23,630 nt of DNA. Source: Porphyromonadaceae bacterium UBA7572. Lineage in GTDB: Bacteria > Bacteroidota > Bacteroidia > Bacteroidales > Muribaculaceae. This document shows, piece by piece, positions 16,430 through 23,297 of the stretch. The position numbers and the translations under genes are program-made. The DNA lies in the NCBI GenBank assembly GCA_002476625.1, contig DLLC01000065.1, positions 1-23,630 of the forward strand, given 5' to 3'. The first letter of the stretch is position 1; every line of letters starts with the position of its first letter. The notes beneath the pieces were generated by a model. It was not told the DNA's origin and did not search any database. It saw only the letters and a list, made by a program, of their open reading frames with translations.

Positions 16430-16459
16430 TAAGGCGGAAACATAAATGATTCCGCCTTA
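16430..16459 (-). terminator. Probable terminator of ilvE
   Basis: TAAGGCGGAA (16430-16439) and TTCCGCCTTA (16450-16459) form a perfect 10-bp stem with a 10-nt loop, 21 bp beyond the ilvE stop on the minus strand. Only a short T-rich stretch (TTT) follows, so termination may be partial. Confidence 0.65.
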
Positions 16460-16480
16460 CATATATTTCAGTAACAAACA

Positions 16481-17509
16481 TTAGTCAATAGTTGTAAGCC
16501 AGCCGTGAGTGTCGGGGTACTCCCCTTTTTGGATGGCGAGCAAGCGTTGATAGAGCTGGGTGGTGACAGGTCCCGGCTTACCGTCCTTTGCGATAATGTA
16601 AGCCTTGTCGCGGTCAAAGTCATACACCTCACTAATCGGGGCACACACAGCCGCAGTTCCACACTCCGACGCCTCGTCCACTTCCGCAAGTTCTTCTACA
16701 GGAATCGGACGGCACTCCACCTTCAAGCCAAGGTCTTTAGCAATCTGCTGCAGGCTCATATTGGTGATGGATGGTAAAATGGAGTTTGATGCGGGGGTAA
16801 TGTAGGTGTCGCCTTTTATAGCGAAGAAGTTGGCTGGCCCGCATTCATCAAGATAGAGTTTTTCCTTCGGGTCGAGGAAAAGCACGGCAGAATAGCCCAT
16901 GGCGCGGGCGCGGGCTGTGGCCCTTAGGCTACCGGCATAGTTGCCGCCGGTCTTAAATCGGCCAGTGCCGCAAGGCGCCGCACGATCGTACTCACGGAAT
17001 ATCGCCACTTTAGTTGGCTGAAAGCCTGTCTTGAAGTATGGACCAACAGGACCTCCAAAAATCACCATCATGTAGTCGGTAGATGGCTGCACGCCAATTC
17101 GTGGTGTGATGCCAATCTGCACTGGGCGAATATAGAACGAGCATCCGCTCTCGAATGGTGGCACAAACCGCTTGTTCAGCTTCACCACGCTTTTCACCAT
17201 TTTTAAAAATAATTCAGAAGAAATAGGCTCCATCAACAGCCCGTTTGCACTCGACTGAATGCGTTTCAAATTCTCCTCTGGGCGGAATATTCGAACCACG
17301 CCGTCCTTTCCCATGAAGGCCTTCATGCCTTCAAAAATTTCCTGGCCATAGTGCAGACAAGTGGCCGCCATGTGAATATTGATAGTTTCGGAGTCGGTAA
17401 TTTCCATGTCGCTCCACTTCCCGTCGGTGAATGTGGCACGCACATTATAATCAGTCTTGAAATATCCGAATGACAAGGATGTCCAATCAATATTTTCCAT
17501 ATTACTCAT
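16481..17509 (-). CDS. ilvE: Branched-chain amino acid aminotransferase
   Basis: A PLP-dependent class IV (fold type IV) aminotransferase that performs the last step of leucine, isoleucine and valine synthesis, or the first step of their breakdown, using glutamate/2-oxoglutarate. The 342 residues fit the BCAT II group. Visible are LHYGQEIFEGMKAF, the CSFYIRPVQIG segment, the PLP lysine (Lys186) in GRFKTGGNYAGS, LYLDECGPANFFAI with the conserved Glu, and the cofactor-phosphate region SITNMSLQQIAKDLG. The start may be 17509 or the ATG at 17500 (MENIDWTSLSFGY). No clear housekeeping promoter was seen; the 133-bp upstream gap contains only A/T-rich sequence and a C4T6 run. An Lrp/AsnC regulator is encoded 10 kb away. 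Confidence 0.96.
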   Translation of the reverse strand: MSNMENIDWTSLSFGYFKTDYNVRATFTDGKWSDMEITDSETINIHMAATCLHYGQEIFEGMKAFMGKDGVVRIFRPEENLKRIQSSANGLLMEPISSELFLKMVKSVVKLNKRFVPPFESGCSFYIRPVQIGITPRIGVQPSTDYMMVIFGGPVGPYFKTGFQPTKVAIFREYDRAAPCGTGRFKTGGNYAGSLRATARARAMGYSAVLFLDPKEKLYLDECGPANFFAIKGDTYITPASNSILPSITNMSLQQIAKDLGLKVECRPIPVEELAEVDEASECGTAAVCAPISEVYDFDRDKAYIIAKDGKPGPVTTQLYQRLLAIQKGEYPDTHGWLTTID

Positions 17510-17642
17510 TACACAATATAAATATAGTTGTTGTTGTTAAATTAATCCTACAAATCATCAGTTTAGCACCGTGTCCATAAGCAGCCACAGCGAGGCCCCT
17601 TTTTTGCAATAACTGGACAACATAAATAAGAAAGCGCCATAC

Positions 17643-17972
17643 TCAAAGAGCCACCTTCTGCGTGATATTTCCAATTTTTACAATAAAAATCCCACGGGAG
17701 GCAATTTTCAATTCATAGCTACCCACATTCAATGTGGCTTGCGAAACGAGTTGTCCAAGAATAGTGAACACCCTTACCGTGATGCGGCGCTGCGTGCGAA
17801 TCGTTATCGTGCCGTCTTTCCCGAAAATTTCCACACCATCGGTCAGTGATGGGTCAACCAGACTTCTGCCTTGCACCCTATGCTGAACTTCTCGCCACTG
17901 GAATTGATTAGAGGCAAGACCGCATATCGCAATACACGTCAGCATCAAAAATATGACCAGCGAGCGCTTCAT
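17643..17972 (-). CDS. Small secreted protein consisting mostly of a Por/type IX-style sorting tail
   Basis: Starting at the ATG at 17972 gives 109 residues with a clean signal peptide (MKRSLVIFLMLTCIAICGLAS); the frame extends 8 codons further to 17996, but those precede the natural signal sequence. After only ~40 residues (NQFQWREVQHRVQGRSLVD and onwards), the remaining ~60 residues (GVEIFGKDGTITIRT, RVFTILGQLV, RGIFIVKIGNITQKVAL) look like a whole C-terminal sorting domain. No enzymatic domain is present. A -7 box lies 28 bp upstream. It may be a decoy or an attachment module, a remnant of a larger protein, or a small surface protein; these cannot be separated here. Confidence 0.7.
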   Translation of the reverse strand: MKRSLVIFLMLTCIAICGLASNQFQWREVQHRVQGRSLVDPSLTDGVEIFGKDGTITIRTQRRITVRVFTILGQLVSQATLNVGSYELKIASRGIFIVKIGNITQKVAL

Positions 17973-17999
17973 GAAATCATTATAGCCGTTATTCAATTA

Positions 18000-18007
18000 C
18001 AAAGTTA
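18000..18007 (-). promoter_or_regulatory. -7 box of the small sorting-tail protein gene
   Basis: Minus strand TAACTTTG. A TTGG lies 23 bp upstream (18033-18031), longer than the usual 19-20, so the -33 is weak. This position also means the gene is not simply co-transcribed with the hydrolase upstream. Confidence 0.55.
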
Positions 18008-18067
18008 CAAAAAAAATGTCATAGGAGAGCCAATACTCGCCAAATAGTGACAGCCGCCCCATAAATG

Positions 18068-18733
18068 CTACTGTCGAATGTGATGGAGCACCAGCCTTCC
18101 TAAAATCTTCACCTCTGCCCTGCGCGATAATTCTCCAGGGTTTGTACCAGGCTCTCCTTCGGGCACAGGAATACCCTTTGCCTTGTAATGCGCCTCCCAA
18201 AATTCTGGAATGCAGCCATTAGCGTCGCGGAATGTCATGGGCACCGTAGAGAAAATGGGGGTGCCATTACTGGCAACATAGCTTTTCTGCACCAGCTCGC
18301 TGCAATATATCTCATCGTCGCTGGGCATGTAGTCGAAATCATAGGACCGGCCAAGATAAGAAAACGCATTCTTCACCGACTGCTCCACATTAAAGGGTAC
18401 CGACACTCTCCCCACTAAAATAAAAGGCGGCACAGAATCGGCCATGGGTTTGCTTTCAGCCCAGAGACTGTCTAAAGCGCAAACTCTAACTCCTCTATAA
18501 TCCGCCTGTATCACAGAAAGGCTTCCTTTCTCTCCCTCCATGAAAAAAATAGCCACATGGTCGATAGGCAATTGACTGAGCCCTTCGGTGACTGCAGTTA
18601 TGGCATTGCCTTTAGTATTAACCACAAAGAGCAGATCGGCATCGCGCAGACTATCGCTCGTCACTACACTCATGTGTGCATGGCAAAGCGAAGTGAATAT
18701 GAAAAAAGATAGAATTATGAAACTTCTAAGCAT
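18068..18733 (-). CDS. YiiX/YebB-like permuted NlpC/P60 cysteine hydrolase
   Basis: The protein has 221 residues with an N-terminal signal peptide (MLRSFIILSFFIFTSLCHAH), so it acts outside the cytoplasm. The circularly permuted papain-like fold is indicated by the His motif first (PIDHVAIFF, His59) and the Cys motif later (GRSYDFDYMPSDDEIYCSELV, Cys144), the reverse of classical NlpC/P60 order. Relatives act on lipids, amide bonds or peptidoglycan; the substrate here is open. The ATG lies only 4 bp after a strong -7 box, so the mRNA seems to have no leader. Downstream on the same strand is the small sorting-tail gene, 71 bp away from the stop to its open frame. Confidence 0.85.
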   Translation of the reverse strand: MLRSFIILSFFIFTSLCHAHMSVVTSDSLRDADLLFVVNTKGNAITAVTEGLSQLPIDHVAIFFMEGEKGSLSVIQADYRGVRVCALDSLWAESKPMADSVPPFILVGRVSVPFNVEQSVKNAFSYLGRSYDFDYMPSDDEIYCSELVQKSYVASNGTPIFSTVPMTFRDANGCIPEFWEAHYKAKGIPVPEGEPGTNPGELSRRAEVKILGRLVLHHIRQ

Positions 18734-18737
18734 GGTG

Positions 18738-18768
18738 CAAATTTACAAGATTCACTAAAACAAAACAA
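18738..18768 (-). promoter_or_regulatory. Promoter of the YiiX-like hydrolase, next to the start codon
   Basis: Minus strand: TTG (18768-18766), 20 bp, TAAATTTG (18745-18738), then CACC and ATG. Transcription is expected to start at or within a few bases of the A of the ATG. Confidence 0.65.
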
Positions 18769-18805
18769 TAATAGCGAGAAATATGGATAAAAATTGGCGA
18801 AATGT

Positions 18806-18836
18806 TTTGATATTAAGGGGAAAAGCCGTAAATTTG
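18806..18836 (+). promoter_or_regulatory. Promoter of rpsO
   Basis: TTTG (18806-18809), 19 bp, TAAATTTG (18829-18836). A leader of ~35 nt precedes the ATG at 18876. Confidence 0.78.
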
Positions 18837-18875
18837 CACCGCAATTTTTAATAACAATATAAATTTTTCAAAGTA

Positions 18876-19151
18876 ATGTACTTAGATTCAGAGAAAAAGA
18901 AAGAAATCTTTGGCACATACGGCAAAAGTAATACTGATACTGGTTCTCCAGAGGCCCAGATTGCATTATTCTCAGTTCGTATTGCCCACTTGACCGAACA
19001 TTTGAAGGCCAACAAGAAAGATTATACCACTCAACGCGCACTGAAGATGCTTGTAGGTAAGCGTCGTCGTTTGCTGGATTACCTGATCCGCAAAGACATC
19101 AACCGCTACCGTGCCATCATCGCCAAGAAAGAGCTCGGCATCCGCAAGTAA
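18876..19151 (+). CDS. rpsO: 30S ribosomal protein S15
   Basis: A primary 16S rRNA-binding protein of the platform of the small subunit. The length of 91 residues is typical (89-91). It has the S15 hallmarks: TGSPEAQIALFSVRIAHLTEHLKANKKDY in consecutive blocks, then RRLLDYLIRKDINRYRAIIAKKELGIRK. It stands alone here, with its own promoter and terminator; the usual neighbour pnp is not in the window. In other bacteria S15 represses its own translation by binding its leader; the ~35-nt leader here shows no clear structure. Confidence 0.98.
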   Translation: MYLDSEKKKEIFGTYGKSNTDTGSPEAQIALFSVRIAHLTEHLKANKKDYTTQRALKMLVGKRRRLLDYLIRKDINRYRAIIAKKELGIRK

Positions 19152-19194
19152 TCGGCCGGTTGAGAGATTTATCTCTAAAACAAACGAAGCAATA

Positions 19195-19231
19195 CAGTGC
19201 CAAGAATGTTACATTCTTGGCACTGTTACTT
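19195..19231 (+). terminator. Terminator after rpsO
   Basis: A 14-bp perfect stem (CAGTGCCAAGAATG 19195-19208; CATTCTTGGCACTG 19212-19225) with a 3-nt loop, followed by TTACTTTT. It isolates rpsO from the sigma-barrel gene downstream. Confidence 0.85.
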
Positions 19232-19282
19232 TTATGAAAAATGCACAATTCACGATTTTTGCCGCTTTTTTTTCACAAGCTG

Positions 19283-19310
19283 ATGCAGTCTTTTACCCAC
19301 TTCTCATATC
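19283..19310 (+). promoter_or_regulatory. Shared 28-bp element, candidate ECF promoter of the sigma-barrel gene
   Basis: ATGCAGTCTTT (19283-19293), CAC (19298-19300) and ATATC (19306-19310) recur with identical spacing at 21061-21088. GCAGTC and ATATC are 15 bp apart, an ECF-like -35/-10 distance. No TAnnTTTG promoter is visible before this gene. The start codon is 65 bp from the element's first base. Confidence 0.55.
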
Positions 19311-19347
19311 TATAAACAAATAGAGTACACCCATACCGTATTTATAT

Positions 19348-21048
19348 ATGAATGATGTTAAAGATATAGTTGAGAAAGTGAAGAACGGCGACACCGCTGC
19401 ACTGAAAGCCCTCTATGAGGCGTATATTCCCATCATGAAGAATGTGTGTTCACACATAGTAGGCTCAGACCAGCACGCAACCGACGACATAGTCCAAGAG
19501 GCTTTCATACTCGCATACTACAACATCAATCAATTGAAAGACTGCTCTAAATTTGGCGCATGGTGCACATCTATCACTAAAAACTTGGCGCTGAAGCATA
19601 TGGAGAAAAAGAGAAATCAAAAGACTTTTCCATTTTCTGCGCTGAGAAATGATAATATCGACTACGGGGACAGGGAGGCCTCAGAATCTGCGCTCGGCGA
19701 AAAGGAAATTTTGCGTCTCATCGAAAACCTGCCCAAAGGATATGCCAAAATATTCAAACTTAATGTCATAGAAGGCTATTCACATGGTGAAATAGCAGAA
19801 ATGCTTGGCATAGCGCCACACAGCTCGTCGTCGCAACTGGCAAGAGCCAAGGCCCTACTCCGAAAAAAGATCAACAAACAAGGCCTTGCTGTGCTGACGC
19901 TAATTCTTGTAGGCGCATATTTCTACAAATATTTGCTAAAGCACACCGCTTCTTCACCGAAGATGATATCAGAAAGAAAAAGTGACAAAAACTCTGAAAA
20001 CAACGACATCACCACTAAAAGCCACGCAAAAATAACGGCTTCCACCATCACTCGCGCTACCGCCATTAAGTATAACACTGGCGCTACTGGCAGTCATACG
20101 AGCACCGATTTCACAAAACCAGACTCTATAGAGTTGGTGGCCAAAGTGGAGCAGCCTACCGACACAGCGCAAGCAGCTTCTATCATAGCATCGGTGATGA
20201 CCGACAGCATTCCGTCAGACACTGTAATAATCAAAAATCCCACTCCTATTATTCCGCAGCCAATCAACAGCTATTTTACAGAAGCCTCCACACAAAAAAA
20301 GAAGAGGAGCTGGGAATTCCTTGCCGCAGGGTCGGTAGGCCCTGCCTTGGCGCAAAGCGTGATAAAAGTCTTTGCAGGGGGCAATAATGATATAGGGTCG
20401 GATGCGCCACCCCCTGTTATTCCCGACAGAATCACTACATGGGAAGACTATTACAATTATCTCGTATTGAACGGACATTCAATTGTCAATGCTAATGCGC
20501 TGAAGTCCATTGCTCTGAATAATAGTGGAAAAATAATAGAGCGTGAACACCACGACAAGCCCATCACATTTGAACTGTCAATTACAAAATCGTTCAGCCA
20601 CAAATGGAAAATTGAAACAGGATTGCGCTACTCTTACTTAAAATCGAATTTCACTTTAGGAGAAGGCGCTTACTACATCGACCAGACTCAAAGAATACAG
20701 TATTTAGGAATCCCAATTAGGACACTTTACAAATGGACAAGTCTAAAAAAATGGACGCTATATTCTTTGGCTGGCGTTCTTCTTAACATACCTATGCACG
20801 CTACTGTTAATGAGATTGACGTGACAGGCAATATAATTCCCTATAAATCAAAGTCACATATCACGCCGCCACTGCAATGGTCGATTGAATCCGGTATTGG
20901 CCTGCAGTATGACTTCACGCCTAAGTGGGGCATATATGTGGAGCCTTCCATCAAATGGTATATTCCAAACGGAAGCACTATCCACACAATCTGGACAGAG
21001 CACCCGTTCACCGTCACCGTGCCTTTTGGCATCAGATTTACATGGTAA
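19348..21048 (+). CDS. ECF sigma factor fused to a transmembrane helix, periplasmic linker and outer-membrane beta-barrel
   Basis: The protein has 566 residues in one uninterrupted frame. Residues 1-90 are sigma region 2 (DDIVQEAFILAYYNINQL, then FGAWCTSITKNLALKHMEKKRN). Residues 121-175 are region 4 (LPKGYAKIFKLNVIEGYSHG, EIAEMLGIAPHSSSSQLARA), the DNA-binding helix-turn-helix for the -35. A single hydrophobic helix follows at 179-197 (GLAVLTLILVGAYFYKYLL). Residues 198-320 are a low-complexity Ser/Thr/Lys/Pro-rich linker long enough to cross the periplasm. Residues ~321-566 have alternating aromatic strands (KPITFELSITKSFSHKWKI, GLRYSYLKSNF, WSIESGIGLQYDF, GIYVEPSIKWYI) and end in PFGIRFTW, the C-terminal aromatic typical of barrels inserted by BAM. 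Bacteroidota are known to have dual-membrane-spanning anti-sigma factors (Dma, described in B. thetaiotaomicron); here the sigma factor itself occupies the cytoplasmic end. How it is released, or whether it works while tethered, is unknown. Confidence 0.85.
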   Translation: MNDVKDIVEKVKNGDTAALKALYEAYIPIMKNVCSHIVGSDQHATDDIVQEAFILAYYNINQLKDCSKFGAWCTSITKNLALKHMEKKRNQKTFPFSALRNDNIDYGDREASESALGEKEILRLIENLPKGYAKIFKLNVIEGYSHGEIAEMLGIAPHSSSSQLARAKALLRKKINKQGLAVLTLILVGAYFYKYLLKHTASSPKMISERKSDKNSENNDITTKSHAKITASTITRATAIKYNTGATGSHTSTDFTKPDSIELVAKVEQPTDTAQAASIIASVMTDSIPSDTVIIKNPTPIIPQPINSYFTEASTQKKKRSWEFLAAGSVGPALAQSVIKVFAGGNNDIGSDAPPPVIPDRITTWEDYYNYLVLNGHSIVNANALKSIALNNSGKIIEREHHDKPITFELSITKSFSHKWKIETGLRYSYLKSNFTLGEGAYYIDQTQRIQYLGIPIRTLYKWTSLKKWTLYSLAGVLLNIPMHATVNEIDVTGNIIPYKSKSHITPPLQWSIESGIGLQYDFTPKWGIYVEPSIKWYIPNGSTIHTIWTEHPFTVTVPFGIRFTW

Positions 21049-21060
21049 ATAAAGATGAGC

Positions 21061-21088
21061 ATGCAGTCTTTCCTTCACACGCAATATC
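21061..21088 (+). promoter_or_regulatory. Shared 28-bp element, candidate ECF promoter of the radical SAM operon
   Basis: Second copy of ATGCAGTCTTT-N4-CAC-N5-ATATC (19 of 28 bases identical with the copy at 19283, no gaps). Its first base is 59 bp before the radical SAM start codon, close to the 65 bp seen for the sigma-barrel gene. Confidence 0.55.
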
Positions 21089-21119
21089 ATAGTTGTAAGA
21101 ATTCAAATCTTTCAACTAT
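21089..21119. promoter_or_regulatory. Inverted repeat abutting the radical SAM start codon
   Basis: ATAGTTGTAAGA (21089-21100) and TCTTTCAACTAT (21108-21119) are complementary at 11 of 12 positions with a 7-nt loop. It begins right after the shared element and ends at the base before the ATG. It could be an operator, or an mRNA hairpin that limits initiation. Confidence 0.5.
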
Positions 21120-22190
21120 ATGTATAAAGCAAAAGACTACTTACACAACGGGGTTCTATTCCTCAACAATGCTATGCGTCCACAGCGCAAAAAACTGAGC
21201 ACGCTCATGATTTATTCCACCACTAAATGCCAATCGCGTTGCAAGCACTGCTCTATATGGCAAAAGCCCGTGGAGCATCTGGCGTTGCACGACATTATAC
21301 AAGTGATGGGTAGCAAATGTATAACCAAACACACGACCGTAGGCTTGGAAGGTGGCGAATTTCTTCTGCATCCACAAGCCGACGAAATTATGAACTGGTT
21401 TATGCATCACCACCCCAACTACACGCTACTGTCAAACTGCCTCCAACCAAAACGTGTGATAGAAGCTGTAAGGAAATATCATCCGGCGCACCTTTACGTC
21501 TCTCTCGACGGCGACAAGGATACGTATAAGGCGATGCGTGGCTGTAATGGACACGACAGGGTGATTGAAGTGGTGAGTGCCCTTAAAAAAGAAGTTCCCA
21601 TCTCACTGATGTTTTGCCTGTCGCCATGGAACAGCTTCAAAGATATGGAATACGTCATCAATGTGGCCAAAGAGCACGAAATCGATGTGCGGATTGGCAT
21701 ATACGGAACGATGGATTTTTTCAATACCACTGCAGAACTTCTCACCACCGACAACGGCAACTTCATCGAAAGCATTCCCCATAACATTCACGACACAGAG
21801 GAAAACTTCGACTTCGTGGCTTTATACAATGAGTGGAAGAACTATAAATTAAAATTAAGATGCCAAAGCATTTTTAGCGAGCTGGTAATTCACTCAAATG
21901 GAGATGTGCCCCTATGCCAAAACCTTGGCGTAACATTAGGTAATATTCACAATCAGTCGCTAGACGAAATTTTCAATTGTCGCGAAAATGTGAATACACA
22001 GTGCAAATATTCAAAAGAATGCAACAAATGCTGGATCAACTTCCACCGGAAATACGATATAATCCTACTGCGCAACCTCGAAAAGATATTTCCAAAGAAG
22101 CTCATTGAGCACTTCTATGGCAACTATCAATGGACAGCCAACGACAAAATAACATATAACGATTATTTCAAAAATATTAGCAAGGAATGA
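21120..22190 (+). CDS. Radical SAM protein with SPASM-type C-terminal cysteine cluster
   Basis: The protein has 356 residues. The [4Fe-4S]/SAM motif CQSRCKHC is at Cys37, Cys41 and Cys44, and the SAM-contact GLEGGEF at 75-81. The C-terminal Cys-rich region (Cys248, Cys266, Cys287, Cys295, Cys301, Cys304; SNGDVPLCQNLGVTLGNI, CKYSKECNKCW) has the SPASM layout that binds auxiliary iron-sulfur clusters. SPASM enzymes include peptide-maturing enzymes, sulfatase maturases and sugar-modifying dehydrogenases; nothing here decides among them, and no precursor peptide was found nearby. The stop overlaps the next start (ATGA), implying coupled translation with the oxidoreductase. The upstream gap is 71 bp and carries the element also found before the sigma-barrel gene. 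Confidence 0.9.
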   Translation: MYKAKDYLHNGVLFLNNAMRPQRKKLSTLMIYSTTKCQSRCKHCSIWQKPVEHLALHDIIQVMGSKCITKHTTVGLEGGEFLLHPQADEIMNWFMHHHPNYTLLSNCLQPKRVIEAVRKYHPAHLYVSLDGDKDTYKAMRGCNGHDRVIEVVSALKKEVPISLMFCLSPWNSFKDMEYVINVAKEHEIDVRIGIYGTMDFFNTTAELLTTDNGNFIESIPHNIHDTEENFDFVALYNEWKNYKLKLRCQSIFSELVIHSNGDVPLCQNLGVTLGNIHNQSLDEIFNCRENVNTQCKYSKECNKCWINFHRKYDIILLRNLEKIFPKKLIEHFYGNYQWTANDKITYNDYFKNISKE

Positions 22191-23221
22191 TTAAAAGCAT
22201 CATCAACAGATACAAGCACATTCGCAGCAAGCAGCTACTGGGCAAATCGTACACAGGACAATACGCATTCGTCGGGATAGGCAATCACAGCACAAACAAT
22301 CTTTATCCGGTGCTTAGTTATCTACATGTTCCATTAAAATACATTTGTTGCAAAAGTCCTGACAAGCTGAAATTGATTGAAGCGGCATATACAGGAGTTA
22401 AGGCCACGACAAATTTACAGCAAATTTTAGTTGATGAAGACATTAAAGGGGTGTTCGTCTGCACATCGCCACAGTCAAATTTTCATATTGCGGCGGAAGT
22501 GATCAAAAGCGGAAAAGCTGCATATATTGAAAAACCTCCATGCCACAATTCTGAAGAGCTCAACACTTTGATAGAATACAGGGAAAAAGCAGACAAGCAG
22601 GTAGTGGCTGTGGGGCTGCAAAAGCGCTCAGCCCCCACCATCATAAAGCTAAGAAATGAAATTAATAAAGCTGGAGGCACAGTTACCTACAACTTAAAAT
22701 ACCTAACAGGGAAATACCCAGAGGGGGACATTCTTACCGACCTGTTTATTCATCCAATAGACTGCATAGCGTATTTATTCGGCAATGTGGAAGATATTAA
22801 AATGGAAAAAGTGGAAAATCACACCCTTTTTTTGATAATGAAGCATAAGAAAGCAGCGGGAATTGTAGAACTTTCCACAAACTACTCCTGGACTGGAAGT
22901 AAAGAGCACCTTACAGTGAACACAAGCAAGGGTATCTTCGAATTAGACCAAATGGAAAAGCTCAAATGGAAAGGCAAGCCAAAAAGCATGGCTGGAGTAC
23001 CGTTAGAAAAGATTTTCCATCAGCAAACAATCAAGAAGAACTTAGTTGAGCGTAACAACTTCGTGCCAACACTGCAAAATAATCAAATTTACAGCCAAGG
23101 ATACTATGACGCCATCAAAAACTTCATCGACCGTGTGGAAAACAAATATGACGCCGAAATAACCACATTAGAAAACATTATCGAAACTTACAGAATATTA
23201 GACCACATACGCCACAATTAG
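22187..23221 (+). CDS. Gfo/Idh/MocA family NAD(P)-dependent oxidoreductase
   Basis: The protein has 344 residues. An N-terminal extension of ~25 residues (basic, KSIINRYKHIRSKQ) precedes the Rossmann fold with FVGIGNHSTNN (28-38), GVFVCTSPQSNFH and the family signature YIEKPPCHN (EKP at 115-117). The C-terminal half has the substrate-binding FIHPIDCIAYLFG motif with the conserved His and Asp seen in sugar dehydrogenases of this family. Substrates are usually sugars, sugar nucleotides or cyclitols. The ATGA overlap with the radical SAM gene suggests both proteins act on the same product, plausibly a surface sugar or peptide; this is inference. No further gene follows within the remaining 409 bp. 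Confidence 0.9.
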   Translation: MIKSIINRYKHIRSKQLLGKSYTGQYAFVGIGNHSTNNLYPVLSYLHVPLKYICCKSPDKLKLIEAAYTGVKATTNLQQILVDEDIKGVFVCTSPQSNFHIAAEVIKSGKAAYIEKPPCHNSEELNTLIEYREKADKQVVAVGLQKRSAPTIIKLRNEINKAGGTVTYNLKYLTGKYPEGDILTDLFIHPIDCIAYLFGNVEDIKMEKVENHTLFLIMKHKKAAGIVELSTNYSWTGSKEHLTVNTSKGIFELDQMEKLKWKGKPKSMAGVPLEKIFHQQTIKKNLVERNNFVPTLQNNQIYSQGYYDAIKNFIDRVENKYDAEITTLENIIETYRILDHIRHN

Positions 23222-23297
23222 CCTCTATTTCCCCCACCCAACACTCCATACCCAAATTTCATTAACAAAATTCTATAAAAGTACACTTGCCACGTAG

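Noticed and set aside
19234..19323. 29-codon ORF (MKNAQFTIFAAFFSQADAVF and onwards) between rpsO and the sigma-barrel gene, considered as a RiPP precursor for the radical SAM enzyme
   Set aside because: It begins just after the rpsO terminator, overlaps the shared promoter-like element and has no core-peptide features such as Cys, Gly or Lys repeats.
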